A stretch of 64,000 bases of DNA, taken from JBHICC01 sp046759385 (GTDB lineage Bacteria; Pseudomonadota; Gammaproteobacteria; Acidiferrobacterales; SPGG2). Below the pieces are notes generated by a model. That model was not told the DNA's origin. It did not search any database and saw nothing but the letters and a program-made list of their open reading frames with translations. Each line of letters begins with the position of its first letter. Within the stretch, counting starts at the first letter, position 1. The stretch is taken from NCBI GenBank assembly GCA_046759385.1, contig JBHICC010000001.1, positions 1 to 64,000 on the forward strand, written 5' to 3'. Below, in pieces: positions 37,398 to 45,413 of the stretch. The translations under genes and the position numbers were made by a program.

Positions 37398-37915
37398 TGA
37401 ATAGCTTACTACTTTTCTTTATCGGCCTTATTAGCGTTGCCGCCCTGCTCGCGACGATTGCGATCTGGACGCCGCGCAAGACGCCGATACGCGCGACCGC
37501 GGTGATATTAACCGCGCTGTTTGTGCCGCTCGCATACCTGGGCTTAAATGAAGTCCTTAGCCAACCGAAGCCAATGGAACACGAGTGGTTCAAACGTCAT
37601 GTAGACGAGGCCACGGTACTCGGTGTGAGTCTCGATGAGGGCAAGGCGATCTATCTGTGGCTGCGACTGGAGCGCTCGCTAGAGCCGAGTTACTACGTGC
37701 TGCCGTGGCGACCGCAGCTTGCCGAGAAGTTGCAGCATCTGATTGACGAGGCCATCGAAAAGGACGCGACCGTAAAAATAAAAGATCCGTTTTCGCGCAA
37801 GTCCTATGATGACCTCGGCGATCTTAACGTCGAGATTGTGCTACCGCCGCGGCCGCCGCAAAAGCTTCCTCCGCCACCGCCTCAGTTTTTCAATCCGCGC
37901 GACCAAACGATCTAA
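37397..37915 (+). CDS. Membrane protein with proline-rich tail, third gene of ExbB-like operon
   Basis: A 172-residue protein with two hydrophobic segments at the start (LLLFFIGLISVAALLATIAIW and AVILTALFVPLAYLGLNEVL), then a soluble part containing HVDEATVLGVSLDEGKAIYLWLRLE and a strongly proline-rich end (LPPRPPQKLPPPPPQFF). The start ATG at 37397 shares a base with the TGA of the previous gene; a GTG at 37394 is also possible. Proline-rich tails that span periplasm are a feature of TonB-like proteins, but the order here (helices first, tail last, no TonB domain) differs. The function is unknown. Its 3' end runs 26 bases into the antisense hydantoinase fragment. Confidence 0.7.
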   Translation: MNSLLLFFIGLISVAALLATIAIWTPRKTPIRATAVILTALFVPLAYLGLNEVLSQPKPMEHEWFKRHVDEATVLGVSLDEGKAIYLWLRLERSLEPSYYVLPWRPQLAEKLQHLIDEAIEKDATVKIKDPFSRKSYDDLGDLNVEIVLPPRPPQKLPPPPPQFFNPRDQTI

Positions 37916-38144
37916 ACGGATCGGCGGTGAACAAACCAGTAGACGACTTCTGCTCGACATGACAGTGACTATCGATACCGCCGGGCAAAACCAGCCTTCC
38001 GGTTGCATCGATCTCTTCGGTTGCTGGGTCAACGAGCGTGTCGATGGCGACGATGCGACCGTCCCGTACGCCGATGTCACAGCGCATCATCTCGGAGGCG
38101 GTCACGACGGTGCCGTTGCGAATCACCAGATCGTATTTCTGCAT
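37890..38144 (-). pseudogene. Truncated hydantoinase/dihydropyrimidinase (amino-terminal fragment)
   Basis: This minus-strand frame of 84 codons starts well (GAGG five bases before ATG) and reads the beginning of a D-hydantoinase: YDLVIRNGTVVTASEM, GVRDGRIVAI, then LVLPGGIDSHCHVEQKSS with the first metal ligands (H-x-H). It ends in a stop codon after FRSFGRAD, while the family runs to about 460 residues. Nothing downstream in any frame continues it, and the ExbB-like operon occupies that DNA. A complete enzyme would open hydantoin rings to feed the carbamoylase at 34988. Confidence 0.8.
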
Positions 38145-38221
38145 GACGTCCTCTATTCGGTATGGTGTTTTCCGATAGCCGCTTGCCTTAGTTATCTTCT
38201 TTGTGCGCGGAGGGACGAACA

Positions 38222-39325
38222 GTGGCCACAGACGCGAAGCTAACCATACGGGATCTCACTTTGCGTGCCGTGGTGGTGCCTATAAGACGCCCGCTTGCGA
38301 CGCGGGTGGTCACCATCGACAAGGCCCCGCTATTACTAATTGATCTGCATACAGACCAGGGTATCACCGGCAGCAGTTACCTTTTCGGTTACCTGGAGCG
38401 TGGCTGTGTTTATCTGGCGGCGCTGTTGCGCGACATTTTCGCCCTTACCAAGGGTGATGTCATCGCGCCGGTCGAGCTTTATGCGAAGGTTGGCAAAGCG
38501 CTGACTTTGATGGGTCACCAGGGGCTCGCAACGATGGCGGCGGCGGGGTTCGATATGGTCTGTTGGGATGCATTAGCCAGGGCTGCCGCAGTGCCGTTAG
38601 TAACTATGCTTGGCGGAAAGCCGCAGCGTATCCATGCCTATAACAGCAATGGTCTTGGACTCATAAGCGCTGAGGCAGCGAGTGCTGAAGCGCTGGAACT
38701 GGTTGCTGAGGGCGACTTCGATGCGATCAAGGTCCGTCTAGGCCGGCCAACCTTAGCAGCAGACTTAGCGGTGGTACGTGCCGTACGCAAGCGTGTCGGC
38801 GACAACGTGGTGCTTCCCTGTGACTTCAACCAGAGCCTCGACGTTATGGAGGCGATTCGGCGCGGCCGCGCGCTCGATAAAGAGGGCGTCTACTGGATCG
38901 AGGAACCTATCGTTTTTGATGATCTTGCAGGCAACGCGAAGGTGGCGCGCGAAGTCGTGACGCCAATTCAGATTGGTGAAAACTTGTACAGCCCCAAGGC
39001 GGTGGCCAGTGCGATCGCAGCGCGTGCTTGCGACTATCTGATGTTTGATGTGATGCGAATCGGCGGGATAACGGGCTGGTTGCGTGCCGCCGCACTCGCC
39101 GATGCGGCGGGCATTGAGGTGTCCACGCACCTTTTTCCCGAGGTTTCGTGTCATCTGATGGCGGTTACGCCAACGCGGCATTGGCTCGAATTCGTAGACT
39201 GGGCGACACCGGTCTTGAGTCACCCGCTGCACGTGGAAAACGGACATGTACAGATCCCAGAAGCGCCGGGAACCGGGATCGCCTGGAACGAAGACGCGAT
39301 TACCCGGTATGAGATCGAACTGTAG
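38222..39325 (+). CDS. Mandelate racemase/muconate lactonizing enzyme family protein
   Basis: A 367-residue enolase-superfamily protein of the mandelate racemase subgroup. Metal ligands Asp201 (CDFNQSLD), Glu227 (WIEEP) and Glu253 (IGENLY) and the His303-Asp276 pair (STHLFPE, DVMRIGGITGW) are in place, and the end PTRHWLEFVDW resembles mandelate racemase of Pseudomonas closely. The second lysine of the KxK base motif is arginine (IKVRLG, Lys170/Arg172), so one-base chemistry or a different substrate is likely. The start GTG at 38222 has GGAGGG 7 bases upstream. It is divergent from the hydantoinase fragment. Confidence 0.83.
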   Translation: MATDAKLTIRDLTLRAVVVPIRRPLATRVVTIDKAPLLLIDLHTDQGITGSSYLFGYLERGCVYLAALLRDIFALTKGDVIAPVELYAKVGKALTLMGHQGLATMAAAGFDMVCWDALARAAAVPLVTMLGGKPQRIHAYNSNGLGLISAEAASAEALELVAEGDFDAIKVRLGRPTLAADLAVVRAVRKRVGDNVVLPCDFNQSLDVMEAIRRGRALDKEGVYWIEEPIVFDDLAGNAKVAREVVTPIQIGENLYSPKAVASAIAARACDYLMFDVMRIGGITGWLRAAALADAAGIEVSTHLFPEVSCHLMAVTPTRHWLEFVDWATPVLSHPLHVENGHVQIPEAPGTGIAWNEDAITRYEIEL

Positions 39326-39396
39326 TGATGCACGCTAGCGGAATAGTTTCTTAAGGGGCAAGGCAGTGGCAAACGACCGACGGCGAGGAGGCGTGT

Positions 39397-39636
39397 TTGA
39401 CCCCTAAAGTCTGTTGGCTGCTGGTTGCGGTTGGCTACTTGGTTACCTTGATTATTACGGTAATCGTGGGGACCTTCGTCGTTTTGGTCTTGGCAGGTCC
39501 ACATGGCGGCATGCTGCCGGATTACCTCCAGCCTGTGGTGCTGATTAGCGCTTGGATCGCGGTGATTGTTGTTCCGATCTGGGCCGCTTACAGAATTCAT
39601 AGGGAGCTCTTTAAGGCAACTGTGTACCCACGCTAA
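39397..39636 (+). CDS. Small hypothetical membrane protein
   Basis: A 79-residue protein with two clear hydrophobic helices (LLVAVGYLVTLIITVIVGTF and VVLISAWIAVIVVPIWAAY). The start is TTG at 39397, preceded at the right spacing by AGGAGG, the strongest ribosome binding site nearby, which supports reading it as real. The family is unknown. It sits between the racemase-family gene and a GFA protein. Confidence 0.6.
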   Translation: MTPKVCWLLVAVGYLVTLIITVIVGTFVVLVLAGPHGGMLPDYLQPVVLISAWIAVIVVPIWAAYRIHRELFKATVYPR

Positions 39637-39670
39637 GGAGAGCCGCTAGGCAGACATCGGGAGCTAAAAC

Positions 39671-40165
39671 ATGTTACTCGAAGGATCTTGTCACTGTCAG
39701 GCTGTGCGATTCAAGGTGTCGTCGATGCACCCTTACCCGTTTAATCTTTGCTACTGCTCGATCTGCCGAAAGACAGCCGGTGGCGGTGGCTTTTCGATAA
39801 ACATAGGTGGTGAAGCCAAGACTCTGGCTATTGAAGGGAAGCAAAATGTCCGCGTTTATCAGGCCGATATTCGCGATCGAGCTACGCGAGAACTGAAACG
39901 GAGTCGAGCGCAACGAAGCTTCTGTCGTTTGTGTGGTAGCGCGCTCTGGGTATGGGATCCGCGATGGCCCGAGCTGCTACACCCATTCGCTTCGGCGATT
40001 GATACTAAGCTGCCGATTCCGCCCGAGCGTACTCATCTAATGCTCGCGTCCAAGGCGCCATGGGTGCAGGTATTGAAAGATACTCAAGACCAAGAGTTCC
40101 CCGATTATCCGGACGAGTCGATAGCCGACTGGCATGAACGCCTCGGGCTTATCGATAAGACATAG
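39671..40165 (+). CDS. GFA family (glutathione-dependent formaldehyde-activating fold) protein
   Basis: A 164-residue zinc protein of the GFA/CENP-V fold. The paired cysteine motifs are CHCQAVRFKV near the start, NLCYCSICRK, and FCRLCGSALWVWD. The middle GGFSINIGGEA is typical. Members include S-(hydroxymethyl)glutathione synthase, but most are of unknown substrate. A second GFA gene lies at 40621 on the other strand, separated by a TPR gene. Confidence 0.85.
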   Translation: MLLEGSCHCQAVRFKVSSMHPYPFNLCYCSICRKTAGGGGFSINIGGEAKTLAIEGKQNVRVYQADIRDRATRELKRSRAQRSFCRLCGSALWVWDPRWPELLHPFASAIDTKLPIPPERTHLMLASKAPWVQVLKDTQDQEFPDYPDESIADWHERLGLIDKT

Positions 40166-40260
40166 CACTTAGAAGCAGATCGTCTCTAAATATTCGATAG
40201 GCAGGGGTGGTCAGTCGAGAGAGAAGTTTCTTACGAGTAAAATTTGCGAAAAAGAATCGG

Positions 40261-40620
40261 TTATCTTTCCTGTTGTTGCTTTTTGACACGTCTTAAAAAC
40301 ACCTGCATCTCCTTTGCCGCTTGGATATCACCCCTTTCCTCGGCTACCCCAATACCCGATTGGTATGCGGCAATCGCCTTTTGCGCCTGCCCATTTTCGG
40401 TGAGCGCCCGGCCGAGCTGCTTCCACGCTGCTGAATAATGAGGATCGAGCTTAGTGGCTTTGTTCAAATGCTCGATAGCCTTCTCTAACTGTCGAGCTTT
40501 CAAATACTCGTTACCCAGGCCATAGCGCAGCAGCGCATTGTCTTGCCCTTTGGTAAGCATCGCTTCGAGATTGTTGATGATGGTCACGGCAGCGGCCCGT
40601 CGGGTACCGGCTAATCGCAT
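40261..40620 (-). CDS. TPR-repeat protein
   Basis: A 119-residue protein with tandem tetratricopeptide repeats: ALLRYGLGNEYLKARQLEKAIEHLNKA and YSAAWKQLGRALTENGQAQKAI, read in pieces, fit the W-LG-Y-A-F-A-P repeat pattern, followed by a third, partial repeat. It lacks a signal peptide and should be cytoplasmic. Its ATG follows directly after the TAG of the leftward GFA gene, so the two are co-translated. A scaffolding role is general to the fold; the partner is unknown. Confidence 0.78.
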   Translation of the reverse strand: MRLAGTRRAAAVTIINNLEAMLTKGQDNALLRYGLGNEYLKARQLEKAIEHLNKATKLDPHYSAAWKQLGRALTENGQAQKAIAAYQSGIGVAEERGDIQAAKEMQVFLRRVKKQQQER

Positions 40621-41031
40621 CTATCTTACTTTACCCGGCATCGCTTCTTCGTATTGCGGTAGCTGATCGCAGATTTCATACCACGATGCCTTGTGACTTA
40701 CCCAAATGTGGCCTTCCGGCCGTGCACCAGGGTCGACGTCCAGGGTACCGATGCGCAATATTATGGTCTCGGGACGCGATGTGATACGGGCGAAGACGTG
40801 TGAGCCGCAGCGATGGCAGAAGCATCGCTCCTTTCCGGGCGACGACGCATAGCAGGTAAGCGCATCTTCACCGGTAATGAGCTTAAACGCCTCGTTCGAT
40901 ACCAGCGCACTTGAGCCGAACACGGTTCCATGGACTCTGCGGCAGGTGTGGCAATGGCAATGCACGAACCCATTAATCTCACTGCTAACTTCATACTTTA
41001 TGGCTCCACAGAGACAGCTGCCGGTTAGCAT
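40621..41031 (-). CDS. GFA family protein (second copy)
   Basis: A 136-residue zinc protein of the GFA fold, with CLCGAIKYEV at the start, HCHCHTCRRVHG and CFCHRCGSHVFAR as the metal-binding cysteine clusters. It differs from the copy at 39671 in length and spacing, so they are not a recent duplication. It is the first gene of a leftward pair with the TPR protein, which starts immediately after its stop codon. The substrate is unknown. Confidence 0.85.
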   Translation of the reverse strand: MLTGSCLCGAIKYEVSSEINGFVHCHCHTCRRVHGTVFGSSALVSNEAFKLITGEDALTCYASSPGKERCFCHRCGSHVFARITSRPETIILRIGTLDVDPGARPEGHIWVSHKASWYEICDQLPQYEEAMPGKVR

Positions 41032-41188
41032 TTTCGTTTTCCTCGCTCTTTGATCCTGGTTCGTTCACTTTGTTATTTTCCTCTCTCTGACCAAGCCGAG
41101 CGACTTCACCTGCCTTCAGTCCTTGGTTTGTCCATGCGGTGAAAGACGAAAGCGGCTAGCGGCTTACAGATCAGGAATCAAGAAGCTA

Positions 41189-42640
41189 TCAGTTACGCCA
41201 AAACGTGCGCGACATCAAAACAATCAGTGTGAACAGTTCGAGTCGCCCAAGCAACATCGCCAGGCATAAAACCCACTTCGCTGCAGTCGGCAAATCGGAA
41301 TAATTCTGTGCCACCTCGCCTAAACCCGGACCTAAGTTATTGAGACAAGCAGCCACCGCTGAAAAGCCGGTTATGAAGTCGATGCCGGTGGCGCTTATGG
41401 TGAGCGACAGCACGGCGAAGCTCAAAACGTAGAGGGAAAAGAAACCCCATACCGCGCTTAGGACGGTGTCCGCCATCGGTTTACCCCCGACCTTAATCGG
41501 CATCAACGCATCCGGATGCACGAGGCGGAAGATCTCCCGCTTGCCCTGCTTGAATAAAAGGAGCGCGCGGATGACCTTCATACCCCCGGCAGTCGAGCCG
41601 GCGCAACCGCCGACAAAGCTCGCCATGATTAACAACGCGGGTAAGAAAACGGGCCACCAATGAAAACCGGTGGTCACAAAGCCCGTGGTCGTGGCAATAG
41701 ACACCGCATGGAAAGCGCCCTGCCGAATCGCGTCCGGCCAGTTGTCATACGTGCCCATTACCGCCAAACTGAAGATGCTGACTACAACAACAGCCCCGAC
41801 AATACGGACGTACACGTTCACTTCAGCATCGGCCAAGTAGGGCTTGATGCTGCGCGCATCCCAAGAATGAAAGTGAAGTGCGAAGTTGATTCCTGCGAGC
41901 AGCATGAAGACAATGGCGACCGCGTCGATCGCCGCATTGTCAAAGTAGCCGAAACTTTGATCATGGGTAGAGAAACCGCCGATCGCGATCGTGGAAAAGC
42001 TATGCCCGATCGCATCGAACGGGCTCATCCCGGCGAACCAATAGGCGGCCGCGCAAGCTACCGTCAAGCCGAAATAGATGTACCACAACGCCTTTGCGGT
42101 CTCGGTGATGCGTGGTGTGAGCTTGGTGTCCTTTATCGGGCCTGGCGTTTCAGCCCGATACAGCTGCATGCCGCCGATCCCAAGCATGGGCATCACCGCC
42201 ACCGCCAACACGACGATGCCCATTCCGCCGAGCCACTGGAGTTGCTGGCGATAGTACCGGATCGAGTCAGGTAAGGTGTCAAGACCGGCGAGAACTGTTG
42301 CCCCGGTTGTAGTCAGGCCAGATATAGACTCGAAGAATGCATCCGTAAACGTTGCATCGGGGTCATCGGCAATAATGAATGGGAAGGCACCGAACAACGC
42401 AAGTAATACCCAAAACAATGTGACGATGACAAAGCCTTCGCGAACGCGCACCTCGCGACGCTCACGGCTTACAGGAGACCAGAGCAGCAGGCCTGTGGTT
42501 AAGGCAATCAGAAAAGCCGCACCAAACGCTGCGGTGGCACCATCTTGGTAATACAAGGAAACGCCAAACGGCGGTACCAGGGTGATGCTGAATAAGATCA
42601 GCAACAAGCCCATGACACGTTGAACGGCAGTAAAGTGCAC
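41189..42640 (-). CDS. trkH: Trk-type potassium uptake protein TrkH
   Basis: TrkH (483 residues) is the membrane subunit of the Trk potassium transporter. Repeated helix-pore-helix units are seen, with pore-like segments such as SISGLTTTGATVL, FSTIAIGGFSTHD, SIATTTGFVTTGF and FSAVAACLNNLGPGLG, which correspond to the four selectivity-filter loops. GGCAGSTAGGMKVIR is the gating-loop region. It lies 4 bases after trkA on the same strand. Confidence 0.96.
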   Translation of the reverse strand: MHFTAVQRVMGLLLILFSITLVPPFGVSLYYQDGATAAFGAAFLIALTTGLLLWSPVSRERREVRVREGFVIVTLFWVLLALFGAFPFIIADDPDATFTDAFFESISGLTTTGATVLAGLDTLPDSIRYYRQQLQWLGGMGIVVLAVAVMPMLGIGGMQLYRAETPGPIKDTKLTPRITETAKALWYIYFGLTVACAAAYWFAGMSPFDAIGHSFSTIAIGGFSTHDQSFGYFDNAAIDAVAIVFMLLAGINFALHFHSWDARSIKPYLADAEVNVYVRIVGAVVVVSIFSLAVMGTYDNWPDAIRQGAFHAVSIATTTGFVTTGFHWWPVFLPALLIMASFVGGCAGSTAGGMKVIRALLLFKQGKREIFRLVHPDALMPIKVGGKPMADTVLSAVWGFFSLYVLSFAVLSLTISATGIDFITGFSAVAACLNNLGPGLGEVAQNYSDLPTAAKWVLCLAMLLGRLELFTLIVLMSRTFWRN

Positions 42641-42644
42641 GGCG

Positions 42645-44024
42645 TTAGACGAACTGGAACTCGACTTGGAACAGGCGCTCCACTTCGGGAATGTGCCTCT
42701 TATCGACCATAAACAGAATCACATGATCGTTAGGCTGTATAACGGTGTCATGGTGACAGACGATGACCTCTTTTTTGCGCACGAGCGCACCGATTGTTGT
42801 TCCGGGCGGCAATCTTATGTCCTGGATGGCGCGCCCGCACACGCGCGAGGAACCTGGGTTGCCATGCACTACCGCTTCGATAGCCTCGGCTGCACCGCGC
42901 CGCAATGAATGAACCGCGACCACGTCGCCGCGGCGCACATGCGTCAGCAAGCTGCCAATCGTTGCCTGCTGAGGCGAAATCGCGATATCGATGTTTGCAC
43001 CGCTCTGAACCAGATCGACGTAAGCCGGGCTTTTGATCAGTGACATAACCCTGTGCGCGCCGAGGCGTTTGGCTAGCATCGCGGCTAAGATATTGGCTTC
43101 GTCATCGTTGGTAACGGCGCAGAACGTATCCGTATCATCGATGCCTTCTTTGATCAGCAGCTCCTCGTCTGCGGCGTTACCAAGCAGCACGATGGTTTTG
43201 TGCAGCTCCTCTGCTACCTGGCGAGCACGGGCTGCGTTTGACTCCACGAGCTTGACCAAGAAATTCCTGCGCTCGAGCTCCAGGGCGAGACGACGCCCAA
43301 TGTTTCCGCCACCGGCGAGCATTACGCGCTTGCCAGGTTTATCCAGATCACGCAGCTCACTCATCACGGCGCGGATGTGTTTCTTGGCAGCGAGAAAGAA
43401 AACCTCATCGTCGGCTTCGATCACAGTGTTGCCTTCAGGGATAATGGCGCGATCCCCGCGGTAAATCGCCGCCACCCGGGTGTCGATACCGGGCAGGTGC
43501 TCACGTAACGCACTTAGCTGATGACCGACTAGTGGACCGCCGTGATACGCTCTAATGGCCACGAGCTCGACCTGACCGCCCGCGAAGTCCAGTACCTGCA
43601 GCGCCGTGGGATACTCGATCAGACGCTCGATATACGTGGCCACCAGTTGCTCCGGGCTGATAATAACGTCCACCGGTATAGCGTCCTGGGCAAAAATCTC
43701 CGGATGGGACAAGAACTCCGCGGAGCGTATGCGCGCAATCTTGGTCGGGGTGTGGAACAGGGTGTACGCCACCTGGCAGGCGGTCATGTTGGCCTCGTCG
43801 CTGTTCGTGACCGCCAGGATCATGTCGGCATCCTCTGCGCCGGCCCGCTTCAAGGTGTCCGGGTACGAACCGTTTCCGACAACCGTGCGCAGGTCTAGCC
43901 GGTCCTGCAATTCTTGAAGGCGGTTGGGATCAGTATCGACGACGGTGATGTCATTGTTTTCGGTTACAAGGTTTTCGGCGACCGACGTGCCAACCTGGCC
44001 ACCACCGAGAATAATTATTTTCAT
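42645..44024 (-). CDS. trkA: Trk system potassium transporter TrkA
   Basis: TrkA (459 residues) is the cytoplasmic ring protein that gates TrkH by binding NAD/ATP. It has two repeats, each an RCK_N Rossmann domain (IILGGGQVGTSVAENL at the start, VMLAGGGNIGRRLALEL in the middle) and an RCK_C domain. Conserved acidic residues after strand 2 (VVDTDPNR) bind the nucleotide ribose. The order ntrY-ntrX-trkA-trkH on the minus strand is common in gammaproteobacteria outside the enterics. Confidence 0.96.
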   Translation of the reverse strand: MKIIILGGGQVGTSVAENLVTENNDITVVDTDPNRLQELQDRLDLRTVVGNGSYPDTLKRAGAEDADMILAVTNSDEANMTACQVAYTLFHTPTKIARIRSAEFLSHPEIFAQDAIPVDVIISPEQLVATYIERLIEYPTALQVLDFAGGQVELVAIRAYHGGPLVGHQLSALREHLPGIDTRVAAIYRGDRAIIPEGNTVIEADDEVFFLAAKKHIRAVMSELRDLDKPGKRVMLAGGGNIGRRLALELERRNFLVKLVESNAARARQVAEELHKTIVLLGNAADEELLIKEGIDDTDTFCAVTNDDEANILAAMLAKRLGAHRVMSLIKSPAYVDLVQSGANIDIAISPQQATIGSLLTHVRRGDVVAVHSLRRGAAEAIEAVVHGNPGSSRVCGRAIQDIRLPPGTTIGALVRKKEVIVCHHDTVIQPNDHVILFMVDKRHIPEVERLFQVEFQFV

Positions 44025-44051
44025 TGTCGTAGGGTGTTAGTAACCGATCAT

Positions 44052-45413
44052 CTATTTTTTTCTAACCGATTTCGGATCGATGCCGAGACTCTTGAGCTTG
44101 CGGTAAAGGTGAGTTCTCTCCATGTCGGCGATCTCTGCCAGTTCGCTGACATTTCCGTTTGTGCGTTCAAGATGGTACTCCAAATAAGCTTTTTCAAACT
44201 GATCGCGGGCCGCACGCAGCGGAAGGTTGAAAGACGATTCAGGCAAACCTTCGTTCATGGTGCCTCGTCCGTTCAACGCCTGCTCGACCTCAGGCGCGCT
44301 AACTTCTACTCCTTCATTCAATATCAATAGACTCTGGACGATATTCTTCAACTCTTGCACATTGCCGGGCCAAGCGTAATTGCGCAGATGGTTGATAGCA
44401 GCCGTGGAAAACTTGCGGAAAGGTAGCTGCTCATGTTCCACCATCCAGTCTCGGTAGTAGTTGACGAGCTCGGGTACATCGTCGCGGTGGTTACGTAGAG
44501 CTGGCACGTGTATGGGGAATACATTTAACCGATAGTAAAGGTCTTCCCGCAATCGGCCACGACTGGCCGCGTCCTCTAAATCACGGCTACTGGTCGCTAC
44601 CAGACGAACCTCTAGATCGATGGTCTGTCGTTCTCCCACCCGGGTAAAGCGCTTCTCCTCTAGTGCTCGGGCCAACTGCGACTGGGTCGCTGGGTCCAGC
44701 TCACCAATCTCATCCAGTATCAGCGTGCCGCCGCGCGCCTGCTCAAACCGGCCTGTGTGAATCCGATCGCGTTCCTTACGGCCGAACAGTGCACCGGCAA
44801 CGTCGCCAAGCGGAATGGCGGCGAAATTAACCTCGACAAAGGGATAACGTGCACGCGCGCTCTTCTGGTGCAAGTAACGGGCAGCGCGAGACTTGCCGCT
44901 CCCGGGCTCGCCAGTGAGCAATACGCAACTGTCGGTGGCGGCGACGCGTTCCAGGGCATCGCGTAGTTTGCGCATGGCAACGCCTCTGCCGATCAGGATC
45001 GGGCTCGCGTCGCTGGCCGTGCCAGCCTTTTCTTGGGTCTCGCGCGCAGTCTGCAAAGCCCGTTCAACAGCAACCAGCAACTTGCCCATAGAGAGGGGCT
45101 TTTCAACGAAGTCGGCAGCACCTAAGCGCGTCGCCTCAACCGCGGTGTCGACGGTGCCGTGCCCCGACATCATGACCACCGGGACCTCGGGCAATCCTGA
45201 TTGGGACCATTCCTTCAGCAGTGAAATGCCATCGGTGTCAGGCATCCAGATGTCGAGTAAGACGAGGTCTGGTCGATCGTGGGCATACGCCTCGCGTGCC
45301 GCGGCCGCATCTTCGGCAGTGACGACTCGATACTGTTCGTCTTCCAATATCTCCTTAACGAGCCGACGAATGTCCGGCTCGTCATCGACGACCAGAATAC
45401 GTTCGGCGCTCAT
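44052..45413 (-). CDS. ntrX: NtrX-type sigma-54-class response regulator
   Basis: A 453-residue regulator: receiver domain (residues 1-120, phosphorylation site Asp54 in LVLLDIWMPD), AAA+ domain (Walker A GEPGSGKS at about 168-175, Walker B TLILDEIGELD) and a Fis-type helix-turn-helix at the end (LAEIADMERTHLYRKLKSLG). The loop that in sigma-54 activators carries GAFTGA reads ALFGRKERDRIHTGRFEQ, so that motif is absent. It is co-translated with the sensor gene ntrY by a 4-base ATGA overlap. Together they are thought to sense nitrogen or redox state. Confidence 0.92.
   Translation of the reverse strand: MSAERILVVDDEPDIRRLVKEILEDEQYRVVTAEDAAAAREAYAHDRPDLVLLDIWMPDTDGISLLKEWSQSGLPEVPVVMMSGHGTVDTAVEATRLGAADFVEKPLSMGKLLVAVERALQTARETQEKAGTASDASPILIGRGVAMRKLRDALERVAATDSCVLLTGEPGSGKSRAARYLHQKSARARYPFVEVNFAAIPLGDVAGALFGRKERDRIHTGRFEQARGGTLILDEIGELDPATQSQLARALEEKRFTRVGERQTIDLEVRLVATSSRDLEDAASRGRLREDLYYRLNVFPIHVPALRNHRDDVPELVNYYRDWMVEHEQLPFRKFSTAAINHLRNYAWPGNVQELKNIVQSLLILNEGVEVSAPEVEQALNGRGTMNEGLPESSFNLPLRAARDQFEKAYLEYHLERTNGNVSELAEIADMERTHLYRKLKSLGIDPKSVRKK

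Noticed and set aside
36128..37915. Zorya anti-phage system as explanation of the ExbB-like operon
   Set aside because: The second protein lacks an OmpA-type peptidoglycan-binding domain and no helicase or nuclease genes follow.
39230..39243. GCACGTGGAAAAC near the end of the racemase-family gene
   Set aside because: Both arms deviate from parS, so it is not counted as a site.
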